From: Acidobacteriaceae bacterium
GTDB lineage: Bacteria > Acidobacteriota > Terriglobia > Terriglobales > Acidobacteriaceae
DNA: 64,000 bases
Direction: 5' to 3'
NCBI GenBank assembly: GCA_003132405.1
Contig: PKXQ01000150.1
Span: 104,584-168,583 of the forward strand
Shown here in pieces: positions 1 through 9,261 of this stretch. Within the stretch, counting starts at the first letter, position 1. The number at the start of each line of letters is the position of its first letter. The translations under genes and the position numbers were made by a program. The notes below the pieces were generated by a model. That model had not been told where the DNA came from, did not search any database, and was given only the letters and a program-made list of their open reading frames with translations.

Positions 1-118
1 GAAACATGAGTCCGGCGTCAACTACGACGATGTCATCGCCGTAGCGGATGGCCATGCAGTTCATACCGAACTCGCCTATCCCGCCCAGCGGCACTATATG
101 GAGTTTTCCGATTGCCAT
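1..118 (-). CDS. rnj: Ribonuclease J, N-terminal fragment (runs off the left edge)
   Basis: The minus-strand frame starting with ATG at 118 encodes 39 residues beginning MAIGKLHIVPLGGIGEFGMN and continuing to a VVVDAGLMF segment at the window edge. The GGIGEFGMN and VDAG pieces are the first conserved blocks of the RNase J metallo-beta-lactamase fold; the zinc-binding HxHxDH motif would lie outside the window. RNase J is a dual 5'-exo/endoribonuclease acting in mRNA decay and rRNA maturation. The call rests on a short but very characteristic N-terminus. It is divergent from the EcsC-like gene to the right, so the 183-bp gap should hold both promoters. Confidence 0.88.
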   Translation of the reverse strand, partial: MAIGKLHIVPLGGIGEFGMNCMAIRYGDDIVVVDAGLMF

Positions 119-250
119 TCTTAAGGTCGATGCTAGCACAGCGGTTGTCGTTGGAGGCAGGGCGCCCGTCGGTTAACCGCGAAATCCGAATCAAAAACAA
201 TATGAAGGTGTCGAACTTTCGAAGGCAAGCGAGCTTTCCACTCTTCCACT

Positions 251-280
251 CGCGATCCTTAGCGCTCTTCGTGGTTAAAG
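251..280. repeat. Dispersed intergenic repeat-like sequence
   Basis: The segment CGCGATCCTTAGCGCTCTTC followed by GTGGTTAAAG just upstream of the EcsC-like gene resembles a short repeat I remember as common in acidobacterial intergenic regions. There is no second copy in this window, so the assignment depends on memory. Confidence 0.3.
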
Positions 281-301
281 AACTCCACTGATAAACTCAT
301 A

Positions 302-1015
302 ATGGATATGGCCGCCGACAATAAAGATGAGAAACAATCGTGGCTGCGCCGCCGCGTGGAAGGCGCGATCCGCGGCGGCCTGACTCGCGCCTACGAGACC
401 ATCAAAGTCGATCCGGGACGCTTCCTGATGCAGCTACGCGTTGCCCACGGCTTGCCGCTCGCCACTTTTCATGGCGTCTACACGCTTCCTGTCGAACGCC
501 TCGACGATGTGGCGGAGTCAGTGATCCGCGGGGGCATGAAGCTGGCGGCGGCCGAGGGAGCGGGTTTCGGCCTCGGCGGCATCCTCACCATCGTCCCCGA
601 CCTCGGCATCCTCTCGGCCATCACCATGCGCACGATTCAGAAGCTCAGCTTGATTTACGGATTTGAGTTGAACACTGACGACGAAATTGCCGAGCTTTGG
701 ATTGCCGCCGCCAGCGCCGCTGGTGTCGACATCAGCCGGGAATTGCTGGAAAAAGAAGTGGTCAATCGCTTCGTGCCGCGAGTCATCCAGCGTATCGCAG
801 CTAAAGTGGGCGCCGAAGTTACAGAGAAGTGGATGGGACGCCTGATTCCTTTTGCCAGCTCAGCCATCGGATGCGCGCTGAACTATTACTTCGTGCGGGC
901 CTGGGGACGCCGGGCACGCACGCATTTCCGCAAGAAGCACCTCGAAGCGCGAGCTCGTTTTGCGGCCGAACAGGCGCAGCTATCAAGCGCACCTTCGCAG
1001 ATTTTGCCGTCGTGA
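302..1015 (+). CDS. EcsC family protein
   Basis: A 237-residue protein. The central part, about residues 70-200, has the glycine-rich amphipathic pattern GGMKLAAAEGAGFGLGGILT, then a PDLGILSAITMRTI helix and the SSAIGCALNYYFV segment near the C-terminus that characterise the EcsC family (named after the Bacillus ecsC product). EcsC proteins are often annotated as peripheral membrane proteins, and their biochemical role is unresolved. The N-terminus is charged with no signal peptide, so a cytoplasmic or inner-membrane-associated location is inferred. ATG at 302 is used; a second in-frame ATG lies two codons on. The gene stands alone, convergent with the lysine operon. Confidence 0.8.
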   Translation: MDMAADNKDEKQSWLRRRVEGAIRGGLTRAYETIKVDPGRFLMQLRVAHGLPLATFHGVYTLPVERLDDVAESVIRGGMKLAAAEGAGFGLGGILTIVPDLGILSAITMRTIQKLSLIYGFELNTDDEIAELWIAAASAAGVDISRELLEKEVVNRFVPRVIQRIAAKVGAEVTEKWMGRLIPFASSAIGCALNYYFVRAWGRRARTHFRKKHLEARARFAAEQAQLSSAPSQILPS

Positions 1016-1104
1016 GCGGGTCTAGATAAGCCATTGCTCCGTTTCACGATCATTCCTAGGGCAGGCGCTGCAAATGTAGAACTTGCCGGAGATTGCTAGG
1101 TTTC

Positions 1105-1956
<852 letters not shown>

Positions 1957-1998
1957 AGGAAGGTCGGGGACCTATTCAACGGACTGATCGAGACAAAA

Positions 1999-2029
1999 CT
2001 GAAAGCTGATAGCTGACGGCTGAGAGCTG
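1999..2029. repeat. AGCTGA-type short repeat tract between dapA and dapD
   Basis: CTGAAAGCTGATAGCTGACG runs on into GCTGAGAGCTG, a degenerate 8-10-bp tandem of the CTGAnAGCTG kind. A closely similar tract lies at 44961-45003, so this is a repeat type present at least twice in the window. Confidence 0.5.
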
Positions 2030-2031
2030 CG

Positions 2032-3162
2032 TCACGCTACGCACTTGCATTCGCTGCGGATCAGCACTCCGGGCATCTGATGGGTTGCCTCGCGCGCCTC
2101 GGCGATATTGCTGTATGGTCCATGCCAGCGCGAATGATTGGGATCGTGCCCACTGGGGCGCCCTTTGCCGGAACTGCATTGCCCGCAAGATGCGCGATGC
2201 AGCATCGCCTTGTGCGGACCCGCCGCCCAATTTTCGTAAACATAGAATTCCGTAGCCGCCGCAGGAGGAGCCGCTGGGCGCGCGATTACTCCGGCGTCGG
2301 TAGCGATCTTTTGCAACTTCGAACGCGTATCGCGGCGCATCGGAAGCAAGGGCAGACGATATACCTCTTCGATCTTACCCATCATCGAGAGCACAGCCTT
2401 CACCGGCAGCGGACTCGACTCGATGAAGTTCGCCATCATCAGTGGAAGATACTTGCGATGAAGCGTGCGCGCCGCGGGCCAGTCGTTGTTGAGAGCGGCG
2501 CGCGTCATCTCCGCCATCTCGCGCGGAATTTCGTTGGACGCAACCGAGATCACACCCACCCCGCCGAGCGCAATCACGGGCAAAGTGACAGCGTCATCGC
2601 CGGATAACACAATGAAGTGCTCCGGCACCACGTTCAGTACTTCAGCAATTTGTGTCATATTACCGCTGGCTTCTTTCACTCCGGCGATATTCGGAACTTC
2701 GCAGAGCCGCGCCAGCGTTGCCGGTTCAAGGTTGGCGGAAGTTCGCCCCGGCACGTTATATAGGATGATCGGCTTGTCCACTGCTTCGGCGATGGCGCGG
2801 AAGTGCCTGTATTGGCCCTCCTGCGTGGGCTTGTTGTAGTAGGGCGAAGCGGTAAGGATAGCGTCGACGCCTGCGTGGGCAGCGACTTCTTTCGCCTTGG
2901 TAACTGCGTCCTGCGTAGAGTTAGAAGTCGCGCCGGCAACGATCGGCACTCGTCCAGCCGCGACCTCGATAGTCACATCAATGACGCGCAGCCACTCGTC
3001 ATGATTGAGCGTAGGCGTCTCGCCTGTCGTGCCGCAGGGAACCAGAAAATCTATGCCCGATTCCACCTGCCATGCGACCAGATTTCGCAGCGCATTGTCG
3101 TCAACCGACCCGTCCTGGGAGAACGGCGTGACCAGAGCCGTACCACAGCCTTGCAATTTCAT
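2032..3162 (-). CDS. dapA: 4-hydroxy-tetrahydrodipicolinate synthase with extra C-terminal domain
   Basis: Residues 1-297 form a complete DapA, a TIM-barrel aldolase condensing pyruvate with aspartate semialdehyde. The GTTGETP block is at 44-50, Tyr135 sits in YNVPGR, and the Schiff-base Lys163 in AGVKEASGN. Normal DapA ends near residue 295. Here the frame runs on through a Pro/Ala linker (ARPAAPPAAA) into about 72 further residues from position 305, starting EFYVYENWAAGPHKAMLHRA. That part contains a CGQC pair, several His/Trp residues and a terminal CKC. It looks like a separate small domain, possibly metal-binding, fused to the enzyme; this is inference. The gene lies 43 bp downstream of dapB in the lysine operon. 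Confidence 0.93.
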   Translation of the reverse strand: MKLQGCGTALVTPFSQDGSVDDNALRNLVAWQVESGIDFLVPCGTTGETPTLNHDEWLRVIDVTIEVAAGRVPIVAGATSNSTQDAVTKAKEVAAHAGVDAILTASPYYNKPTQEGQYRHFRAIAEAVDKPIILYNVPGRTSANLEPATLARLCEVPNIAGVKEASGNMTQIAEVLNVVPEHFIVLSGDDAVTLPVIALGGVGVISVASNEIPREMAEMTRAALNNDWPAARTLHRKYLPLMMANFIESSPLPVKAVLSMMGKIEEVYRLPLLPMRRDTRSKLQKIATDAGVIARPAAPPAAATEFYVYENWAAGPHKAMLHRASCGQCSSGKGRPSGHDPNHSRWHGPYSNIAEAREATHQMPGVLIRSECKCVA

Positions 3163-3205
3163 AGTTAAAGAATAACGCTAATTGCAGGCGCTTGCATGTA
3201 GCGGC

Positions 3206-3886
3206 CTACAGCTCGCGCCAGACATTGCGGAACTCGTAGAATCCGGTTTTCCCTGCCAGCCATTCCGCCGCGCGTACCGCGCCTTCTGCGAATCCCTGGC
3301 GGGATTTGGCATCATGGCAGAGATAAATACGATCGCCGGCAGAATTGAAGACCAACTCGTGCAAGCCAACCGCGTCGCCTTCGCGGAAGGAGACGATCTC
3401 GACCTCCTGCCCTCCTGCATCGAGGACAATTTTTTGGATCGTGAGCGCGGTGCCTGAGGGAGCGTCTTTCTTCTGCGCGTGATGACGCTCGAAAATCTGA
3501 CCCGAGTAATCGTATTTGAGGGCGCATCCTGCGGTTGCAGCAATCTCGAAGAAGAGATTCACGCCGATGGAAAAATTCGGTCCATAGAGGAAGCCAGTTT
3601 TGGCCGAGAGAACCATCTCGCGCAGGCGAGGTATCTGGTCATACCAGCCAGTGGTTCCCACGACAAGATTTTTGTTTGCCCGTATGCAGGCTTCGGCATT
3701 GGCGACGGCCGCCGCGGGTGTAGTGAAATCGATCACAGCATCGATCCCGGCGAGCGTGTCGGCTGTAAGGGCTTGGCAGCTGGAGTTTTCAGCGGACGAG
3801 AGAACGCGCACATGATGGCGGCGCGCGTGCGCGACTTCCGCGACCAGCGATCCTGTCTTGCCGCGACCGAGAATTAGGAGATTCAT
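3206..3886 (-). CDS. dapB: 4-hydroxy-tetrahydrodipicolinate reductase
   Basis: A 226-residue NAD(P)H-dependent reductase acting after DapA. The start is ATG at 3886 (MNLLILGRGKTGSLV): an upstream extension of the frame to 3997 reads through an intergenic repeat and is not credible. The Rossmann motif reads GRGKTG; the catalytic ERHHAQKKDAPSGTA block carries His135/His136 and Lys139/Lys140; VGTTGW is at 76-81. It is shorter than the E. coli enzyme (273 residues) but has both domains. It is preceded by lysC with a 117-bp gap that contains an inverted repeat. Confidence 0.94.
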   Translation of the reverse strand: MNLLILGRGKTGSLVAEVAHARRHHVRVLSSAENSSCQALTADTLAGIDAVIDFTTPAAAVANAEACIRANKNLVVGTTGWYDQIPRLREMVLSAKTGFLYGPNFSIGVNLFFEIAATAGCALKYDYSGQIFERHHAQKKDAPSGTALTIQKIVLDAGGQEVEIVSFREGDAVGLHELVFNSAGDRIYLCHDAKSRQGFAEGAVRAAEWLAGKTGFYEFRNVWREL

Positions 3887-3895
3887 GCTGAAGCC

Positions 3896-3994
3896 TTTCA
3901 CCGCGGAGACGCAGAGGCCGGAGAGAAAATCTGGATCACAAATATTTAGCCCGCTCTTGTCTTTGTCCGCGACCTCGGCGTCTCGGCGGTGAAA
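3896..3994. repeat. Inverted repeat between lysC and dapB
   Basis: TTTCACCGCGGAGACGCAGA (3896 on) and the reverse complement of 3963-3994, which begins TTTCACCGCCGAGACGCCGA, form imperfect arms of about 32 bp around a 35-bp centre. The 'accgcggagacgcagag' type is a short palindromic intergenic repeat I associate with acidobacterial genomes. Located inside the operon, a transcript could fold here and affect the lysC/dapB ratio; that role is inference. Confidence 0.65.
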
Positions 3995-4003
3995 CAAACA
4001 ATT

Positions 4004-5377
4004 CTACGCAAACACTTCCGGATCTACTTCCGCAAAAAATGCGTGATGCAAACGCCGCACAACCTCGGCCGCGTCGTCTTCCTCAATCACGAAGGTCAAA
4101 TTAATTTCCGATGCGCCCTGCGAGATCATGCGAATCTTTACGTTCTCAAGGATGCCGAATACCTTGGCTGCGATTCCGGGAGTCTCGCGCAAATTTTCGC
4201 CAACCAGACAGACAATCGCCTTCCGTCCTTCATATTTCACATCCGCGATTTTTGCCAGATCTGCGGCCAGCGCCGGAATTGCTTCATTCGTTTCGGCCGT
4301 CACTGATACGCTCACTTCGGAGGTCGAAACTACATCGACAGCCACGTTATGCTGATCGAAGGCTTCGAAAATCGATTTCAAATATCCATGTACCAGCAGG
4401 CGCCGCGGCGATGCAACCTCGACCAGCGTGATTTTCTTCTTGAGCGCGATGGCCTTGAAAATATTCGAGCAGCGCGGAGCACGCGCGGTGATCTTCGTGC
4501 CTTCGCAGGTCGGGTTCATGGAATTCAAAACAAACACAGGGATATTTTGCTGGACCGCAGGCAAGACGGTTGCAGGATGGAGAACTTTGGCGCCAAAGTA
4601 GGCCAGCTCCGCCGCTTCGTCAAAGCTGATAACTTTGATGCGCCGAGCATCCTTACAAAGGCGCGGGTCGGTGGTCATCATACCGTCGACGTCGGTCCAT
4701 ATCTCGATGCGCTCGGCATTGAGTGCCGCGCCAAAAATCGCGGCGGAGAAATCCGATCCTCCCCGTCCGATCGTTGTGGTTATGCCGCTGCGATTCGAGC
4801 CGATGAACCCGCCCATCACCGCAACCTTGCCGGATTCGACCAAGGGCTGCACTCGTTTGTGCAGGCGGTCATTCGTTTCATCGAACTGCGGAACCGCCCG
4901 CGTATAGCTGCTGTCGGTAAGCAGGCACTGGCGCGAGTCGACGTGCACCCCGGGCAATCCGCGGGCGACGAAGGCGGCAGCGACGATCTTGCTGGAGAGC
5001 ACCTCTCCGAACGAAGCGACGTAATCGTACGTGCGCGGAGTGATTTCACCGACCGCGCCAATGCCGCGCAGCAATTCGTCGAGGTCTTCGAAGTCGGCGC
5101 CAAGGTCACCGTGAAATTCCGTGAACAGCGCGGTGCCGAGCAACTCGCCGGCGGTGTCATAATGCCGCTCGCGCAGAGTGCGGGCCATTTTGAGGGCAGT
5201 TTTGCGATCGCCGCTTCCCGCAGCTTTTCCCATGGCCAGCAGGGAATCGGTGACCTTCGCCATGGCGCTTACGACGACGACAGGGCGGTCCGCCAGGCGT
5301 CCTTGCACGATCTGCGCCACGCGATCGATTGCCTTCGCGTCCTGTACGGAGGTCCCGCCGAACTTCATTACGATCAT
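4004..5377 (-). CDS. lysC: Aspartate kinase
   Basis: A 457-residue aspartokinase phosphorylating L-aspartate with ATP, the first step of the aspartate family pathway. KFGGTSV follows the start; GFIGSNRSGITTTIGRGGSDF is the substrate/nucleotide-binding block; and two ACT-type segments lie in the last 150 residues (ITLVEVASPRRL... and ...VCLVGENLRETPGIAAKVF), as in allosterically inhibited enzymes. ATG at 5377 puts MIVMKFGGTSV at the N-terminus; the longer frame to 5398 adds only seven unconserved residues. It lies 40 bp after asd in the same operon. Confidence 0.95.
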   Translation of the reverse strand: MIVMKFGGTSVQDAKAIDRVAQIVQGRLADRPVVVVSAMAKVTDSLLAMGKAAGSGDRKTALKMARTLRERHYDTAGELLGTALFTEFHGDLGADFEDLDELLRGIGAVGEITPRTYDYVASFGEVLSSKIVAAAFVARGLPGVHVDSRQCLLTDSSYTRAVPQFDETNDRLHKRVQPLVESGKVAVMGGFIGSNRSGITTTIGRGGSDFSAAIFGAALNAERIEIWTDVDGMMTTDPRLCKDARRIKVISFDEAAELAYFGAKVLHPATVLPAVQQNIPVFVLNSMNPTCEGTKITARAPRCSNIFKAIALKKKITLVEVASPRRLLVHGYLKSIFEAFDQHNVAVDVVSTSEVSVSVTAETNEAIPALAADLAKIADVKYEGRKAIVCLVGENLRETPGIAAKVFGILENVKIRMISQGASEINLTFVIEEDDAAEVVRRLHHAFFAEVDPEVFA

Positions 5378-5417
5378 GGGCGGGTGATCTCCCTGCAAAG
5401 ATTAGCGGAAACTGGTT

Positions 5418-6470
5418 TCACCCGAGATATCCCTTCGCTTTGAGCCATTCCGCATTGAGTAGGGCCGCACCGGCCGCGCCCCGAATTGTGTTGTGCGATA
5501 GCACGGTGAATTTCCAATCCAGAACGTTGCACTTGCGCAGGCGCCCGACTGCGGTGGTCATGCCGGCGCCGAGGTCAACGTCAAAGCGCGGCTGCGGGCG
5601 ATCTGGCGCAGTCATATAAATCACTGGCTGTTCGGGAGCGCTTGGCAGGCGCAGTTGCTGCGGTTCGGCGCGAAAATTATTCCACGCGGCAATGATTTCT
5701 TGCGCGGTGGCTTTCTTCTTGAAGCGTACGGCGACGGACTCCGTATGACCGTCTTCCACCGCGACGCGATTGCACTGCGCGCTCATGGCAAAAGGAGCCG
5801 GTTCGATCTGCGCTCCCTTTAAAACGCCGAGAAGCTTCCGCGTCTCCTCTTCCATCTTTTCTTCTTCGTTCGCGATGTAGGGAATCACGTTGCCTAGAAT
5901 GTCGAGCGAAGCTACACCCGGATAACCTGCGCCGCTTACGGCTTGCATTGTTACTGCCGTCACGGCGTCAAGCGTAAACGCGCGATGCAAGGGAGCTAGC
6001 GCTAGCACCAATCCCATCGCCGAGCAGTTGGAATTGGTGACGACGAAGCCACCCGATTTTGAGCGCCACGATTGTTTATCAATCAAGCGAATGTGATCGC
6101 CGTTGACCTCCGGGATCACCAGCGGAACGTCAGACTGCATGCGCAGGGCGCTTGAGTTCGAAACCACCGCGCAACCAGCGTCGGCAAACTGTGGTTCGAG
6201 TTCGCGGGCGATCGAGGCATCGAGCGCGGCGAAAATAATCTTTGGCGCACCATCAGGCTTGGCCGGCGAAATCGTCATTTTTGCCACGTTGGCGGGAATC
6301 GCGGTTTTCAAACGCCAGCGCGCCGCCTCCGCATAAGGCCGTCCCTCGGAGCGATCGGACGCCGCCAGCCACGACACTTCAAACCACGGATGATGCTCGA
6401 GCATTTGGATAAATCTCTGCCCGACGATGCCCGTGGCACCGAGAATTCCTACAGAAAGTTTGGTGGACAT
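5418..6470 (-). CDS. asd: Aspartate-semialdehyde dehydrogenase
   Basis: A 350-residue enzyme reducing aspartyl phosphate to the semialdehyde. It starts at ATG 6470 (MSTKLSVGILGATGIVGQRF), where the GATGIVGQ dinucleotide-binding motif sits at the usual distance. The catalytic cysteine is Cys149 in VTNSNCS, and GAGYPG and CNRVAVEDGHTE follow. The indel pattern and VPLVIPEVNGDH resemble the archaeal/fungal-type Asd branch more than the E. coli one (from memory). The frame is open further upstream to 6755, but that part is the shadow of the neighbouring permease gene. This is the first gene of the lysine operon. Confidence 0.95.
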   Translation of the reverse strand: MSTKLSVGILGATGIVGQRFIQMLEHHPWFEVSWLAASDRSEGRPYAEAARWRLKTAIPANVAKMTISPAKPDGAPKIIFAALDASIARELEPQFADAGCAVVSNSSALRMQSDVPLVIPEVNGDHIRLIDKQSWRSKSGGFVVTNSNCSAMGLVLALAPLHRAFTLDAVTAVTMQAVSGAGYPGVASLDILGNVIPYIANEEEKMEEETRKLLGVLKGAQIEPAPFAMSAQCNRVAVEDGHTESVAVRFKKKATAQEIIAAWNNFRAEPQQLRLPSAPEQPVIYMTAPDRPQPRFDVDLGAGMTTAVGRLRKCNVLDWKFTVLSHNTIRGAAGAALLNAEWLKAKGYLG

Positions 6471-6552
6471 GGTGAACTGTAATTTTATACTAGCGAGTTT
6501 TTCAACCGGAGTGCCAAGTAATGGAAGTAGGGTTAGAAAGATGCGTTGCTGG

Positions 6553-7665
6553 CTAACTTCGACCTTTGCCCAGCTCTTGCGGGAAAGAATATTCGTTGAG
6601 CGGACCGAACTTTCTTTTTTCCGCGTAGATGCGCCAGCGCCTCCACACAATGCGCAAACTGGCCATGACGGGGATGGAGAGATAGACGCCAAGGATTCCC
6701 GCAATCTCGCCGCCTGCGAGAATGCCGAATAACGCGGCCAGCGGATGCAGTTCAACGCTCACTCCCATAACGCGCGGAGAAATTACGTAGTCCTGGATCA
6801 AGCGCCAGGCCAGCAAAAACAGCAGCAGGAACGCCCAGTGCGAATATCCCGCCAGAACCGCGACGACCATCATTGTCGTCCCCGCCAGCAACGGGCCCGC
6901 CAGCGGAACAAACTCGAGGGCGCCACCCGCCGTGCCGAGCATCAAGGCATAGGGCACGCGCATCAAGCCCAGAAACGACACATAGGCCAGCAGCGAGAAT
7001 GCCGCCAGCGTCAATTGCGCGCGAATGAATTGCGCGAGCATCTGATTCAGATCCTGAAACACATCCTGCAAGAACTCACGCTGCGTGCGCGATTGCACCA
7101 GAGCGAGCAAGACTTCATGAAAGTTGCCGCCGTCACGCAGAAAGAAAATAGCCAGAATGGGTACGAGAAAAAGCACCCACACTTGCTGCGCTCCTTCCGC
7201 CGCGCGAATGCCCATGCGTTGCGCCAGTGCTGCCAAATCTCCCCGGCGACTAATCAGGAAATCGCGTATGCGTTTCTGGGTCGCGTTGCTCCAGCCGTGC
7301 TCGTTCCCGATCCGTTCCGCAAGCTGATCGATTTGGCCTGAGAGTTGGCCCGTGCTCGCTTTGTCCATAAGCCCTGGCAGCGACTCGCCCAAGTGCGAGC
7401 TTTGTCGAGCAATTCTCGGGCCTACCAAAAGACCGAACACCGCCACGCCCACCACCAGCAGCGAATAAATGATTGCGATAGCCCACACCCGGCTGCGAAC
7501 CAGTTTTTCCAACCGTCCCACGGCGGGATTAATCAGGTAGGCGAAAAAAATGGCGAAGAGAAAGACAATGAGCGTCCGCCGCGCGGCATAGAGAAAGCCC
7601 AACCCCAGGGCGAACAACAACGCCGTCAGCAATACTCGCGAGGTCCGTGAATCGAGAATCGTCAA
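6553..7665 (-). CDS. AI-2E family transporter (PerM/TqsA-like permease)
   Basis: A 370-residue polytopic membrane protein. Hydrophobic segments lie at about 10-30, 32-50, 60-85, 155-180 and in several later stretches, with the family-typical insert of a large amphipathic region (residues 85-150). The block GTAGGALEFVPLAGPLLAG is followed by the C-terminal GILAGGEIAGILGVYLSIPVMA segment. The family includes TqsA (AI-2 export) and Na+/H+ exchanger-like members, so substrate cannot be assigned. The start is a TTG with no obvious ribosome site and no good ATG alternative, so it is uncertain. It is 82 bp upstream of asd on the same strand. Confidence 0.85.
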   Translation of the reverse strand: MTILDSRTSRVLLTALLFALGLGFLYAARRTLIVFLFAIFFAYLINPAVGRLEKLVRSRVWAIAIIYSLLVVGVAVFGLLVGPRIARQSSHLGESLPGLMDKASTGQLSGQIDQLAERIGNEHGWSNATQKRIRDFLISRRGDLAALAQRMGIRAAEGAQQVWVLFLVPILAIFFLRDGGNFHEVLLALVQSRTQREFLQDVFQDLNQMLAQFIRAQLTLAAFSLLAYVSFLGLMRVPYALMLGTAGGALEFVPLAGPLLAGTTMMVVAVLAGYSHWAFLLLFLLAWRLIQDYVISPRVMGVSVELHPLAALFGILAGGEIAGILGVYLSIPVMASLRIVWRRWRIYAEKRKFGPLNEYSFPQELGKGRS

Positions 7666-7801
7666 GGAATTATTTCAACCGGTCTGGCCGATACGCGAAC
7701 GTCTCTCAGTTTTTCAGCGTCTACCACTATCGTACATCCCGGAATCGCTCGCCATCCAATTCCGGAAGGGGCCGACCGTCGATTAGCAGGGAACTGCCCA
7801 G

Positions 7802-8587
7802 CTAATCGCGTAGCACTTCCGTATTCTCGCCGATGATCGTCATTCGCATCACTTTGAATTGATCGTCGAGCCAGAGCTGCCACGTTCCTGACTCATTCTT
7901 GAGTTCGAGTTTGAGCAGATCCTGCGGGCCGCTTTTCAGGTTGACTTTTTCACGACCCAGAAATTCGACGCTCACGACCGCCGAGGCATGTTGGTGCGGA
8001 TTCAACGTCCCCATTTGCGCCCGCTGCTTTAGGGGGCATTGCACTTGGCCCCTGTCCTGTTTGCAGGCTGATGCCAGATATCTCCAGGCCAGCACCTCGC
8101 GATGGATGAAGAAATAGTCGTCGAGAATCATGGTCGACGGCGGCAACAGGTAGGGCTGTTCGTGCTCTTTATCCCCCACTCCGCTACTCCACTTCTGATT
8201 CAGAAAATCTTCGTTCGGCAGTACTACCGATTGCGCCTGCTCCGGGCTCAATTCCTTCCACTCATAACGGTGCATATCGCCTGAGGCGGTCAGGTGTAGC
8301 TCCGACGTTTGCACGTCGGGCGGAGTATGCTCTGTCTTGAACTCAGATTGGATTACGCTGCCAGCGTTCGTCTGATAAATCGAAAACGTCTCTGTTCCTA
8401 CCCGATGGCCATTTTGGAAGACGCTGAAAGAGCCGGAGTCGACGTTCTTCCCCTCGTGCTCCTTCTCCTTATCTTTATCCCTTGGGATTGGCGCAGCACT
8501 AGCCAGCGCGCTTAGGGCTGCGATCGACCCGACCAGCGCGATGATGATGACGACGACGAAAACGAGCAGCCGACCGTACGACTTCAC
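7802..8587 (-). CDS. Secreted protein of unknown function, coupled to aroK
   Basis: A 261-residue protein with an N-terminal hydrophobic segment (RLLVFVVVIIIALVGSIAALSALASA) followed by a charged KDKEKEHEGK stretch, suggesting export or a single membrane anchor. The rest is beta-rich, starting SFSVFQNGHRVGTETFSIY, a pattern I loosely associate with periplasmic DUF6134-like proteins; I do not claim the family. GTG at 8587 overlaps the aroK stop (GTGA), which implies translational coupling. A functional connection with shikimate kinase is not evident. Confidence 0.7.
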   Translation of the reverse strand: MKSYGRLLVFVVVIIIALVGSIAALSALASAAPIPRDKDKEKEHEGKNVDSGSFSVFQNGHRVGTETFSIYQTNAGSVIQSEFKTEHTPPDVQTSELHLTASGDMHRYEWKELSPEQAQSVVLPNEDFLNQKWSSGVGDKEHEQPYLLPPSTMILDDYFFIHREVLAWRYLASACKQDRGQVQCPLKQRAQMGTLNPHQHASAVVSVEFLGREKVNLKSGPQDLLKLELKNESGTWQLWLDDQFKVMRMTIIGENTEVLRD

Positions 8588-9159
8588 GATATTTCTCCTG
8601 ATTCAGAGTTAGCGGAAGGGATTTGAGACGAGCCGGCGTCAACGGTCCTCCCCCAAGATTGCAACTTACGCTCGATCTCGTCGCAAAGGGAGGCTGGATC
8701 CTTGCCCGTGGTTACAACGGTAACCGTGGCCTGACGATAAAACGGCAGGCGATGTTGGTAGAGCCGCGCAAATTCGATGCGATCCCTTCGCAAAGGGCGG
8801 TCCTGGGCATGCTCCACGCATCGGTGCCACAGTTCGTCCAGAGGAGCTTCCAGAAACACAGATCGCCAGGACTGCAGCAGCACGCGATTCTCCGGCTGCG
8901 CGAACGTCCCGCCCCCGAGCGCAATTACAGTATCGCAGGCGAGCGATTCGGTAAGATCGCGCAACGCATTGGTTTCAGCCAACCGAAATCCGTGCTTACC
9001 CCGGTCGCGAAAAAGGTCTGGAATCGTATGTCCCTCGCGGATCTCGATTCTCGAATCCAAGTCGACGAAATCCCAGCGCAGCCGCCGCGCCAACTCCTTG
9101 CCTACGCTGCTTTTGCCCGATCCCATGAATCCCACCAGAAACACTGCGCGCGCCGTCAT
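8584..9159 (-). CDS. aroK: Shikimate kinase
   Basis: A 191-residue P-loop kinase phosphorylating shikimate at O3 in chorismate synthesis. The Walker A motif GFMGSGKS is at 10-17; VDLD supplies the substrate-binding Asp; FRDRG and GGGTF are the shikimate-binding loops; RPLRRDR and HRLPFYRQA provide the lid and adenine-loop arginines. The C-terminal 20 residues (SSQIPSANSESGEIS) are an unconserved tail. It overlaps the downstream secreted-protein gene by 4 nt. No other aro genes are adjacent. Confidence 0.93.
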   Translation of the reverse strand: MTARAVFLVGFMGSGKSSVGKELARRLRWDFVDLDSRIEIREGHTIPDLFRDRGKHGFRLAETNALRDLTESLACDTVIALGGGTFAQPENRVLLQSWRSVFLEAPLDELWHRCVEHAQDRPLRRDRIEFARLYQHRLPFYRQATVTVVTTGKDPASLCDEIERKLQSWGRTVDAGSSQIPSANSESGEIS

Positions 9160-9261
9160 GGAGCTCCCGGGCAGATTTGAGATAAGGCGGATGCCCGGAA
9201 TGATCGTGTCAACCCAGGGCTCAGGCTTATCTCCGATTAAATTTTCTTGATTCAGCGTTTT

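Noticed and set aside
6471-6755. N-terminal extension of Asd
   Set aside because: It reads antisense/out of frame through the permease 3' end and lacks Asd homology; GATGIVGQ begins after ATG 6470.
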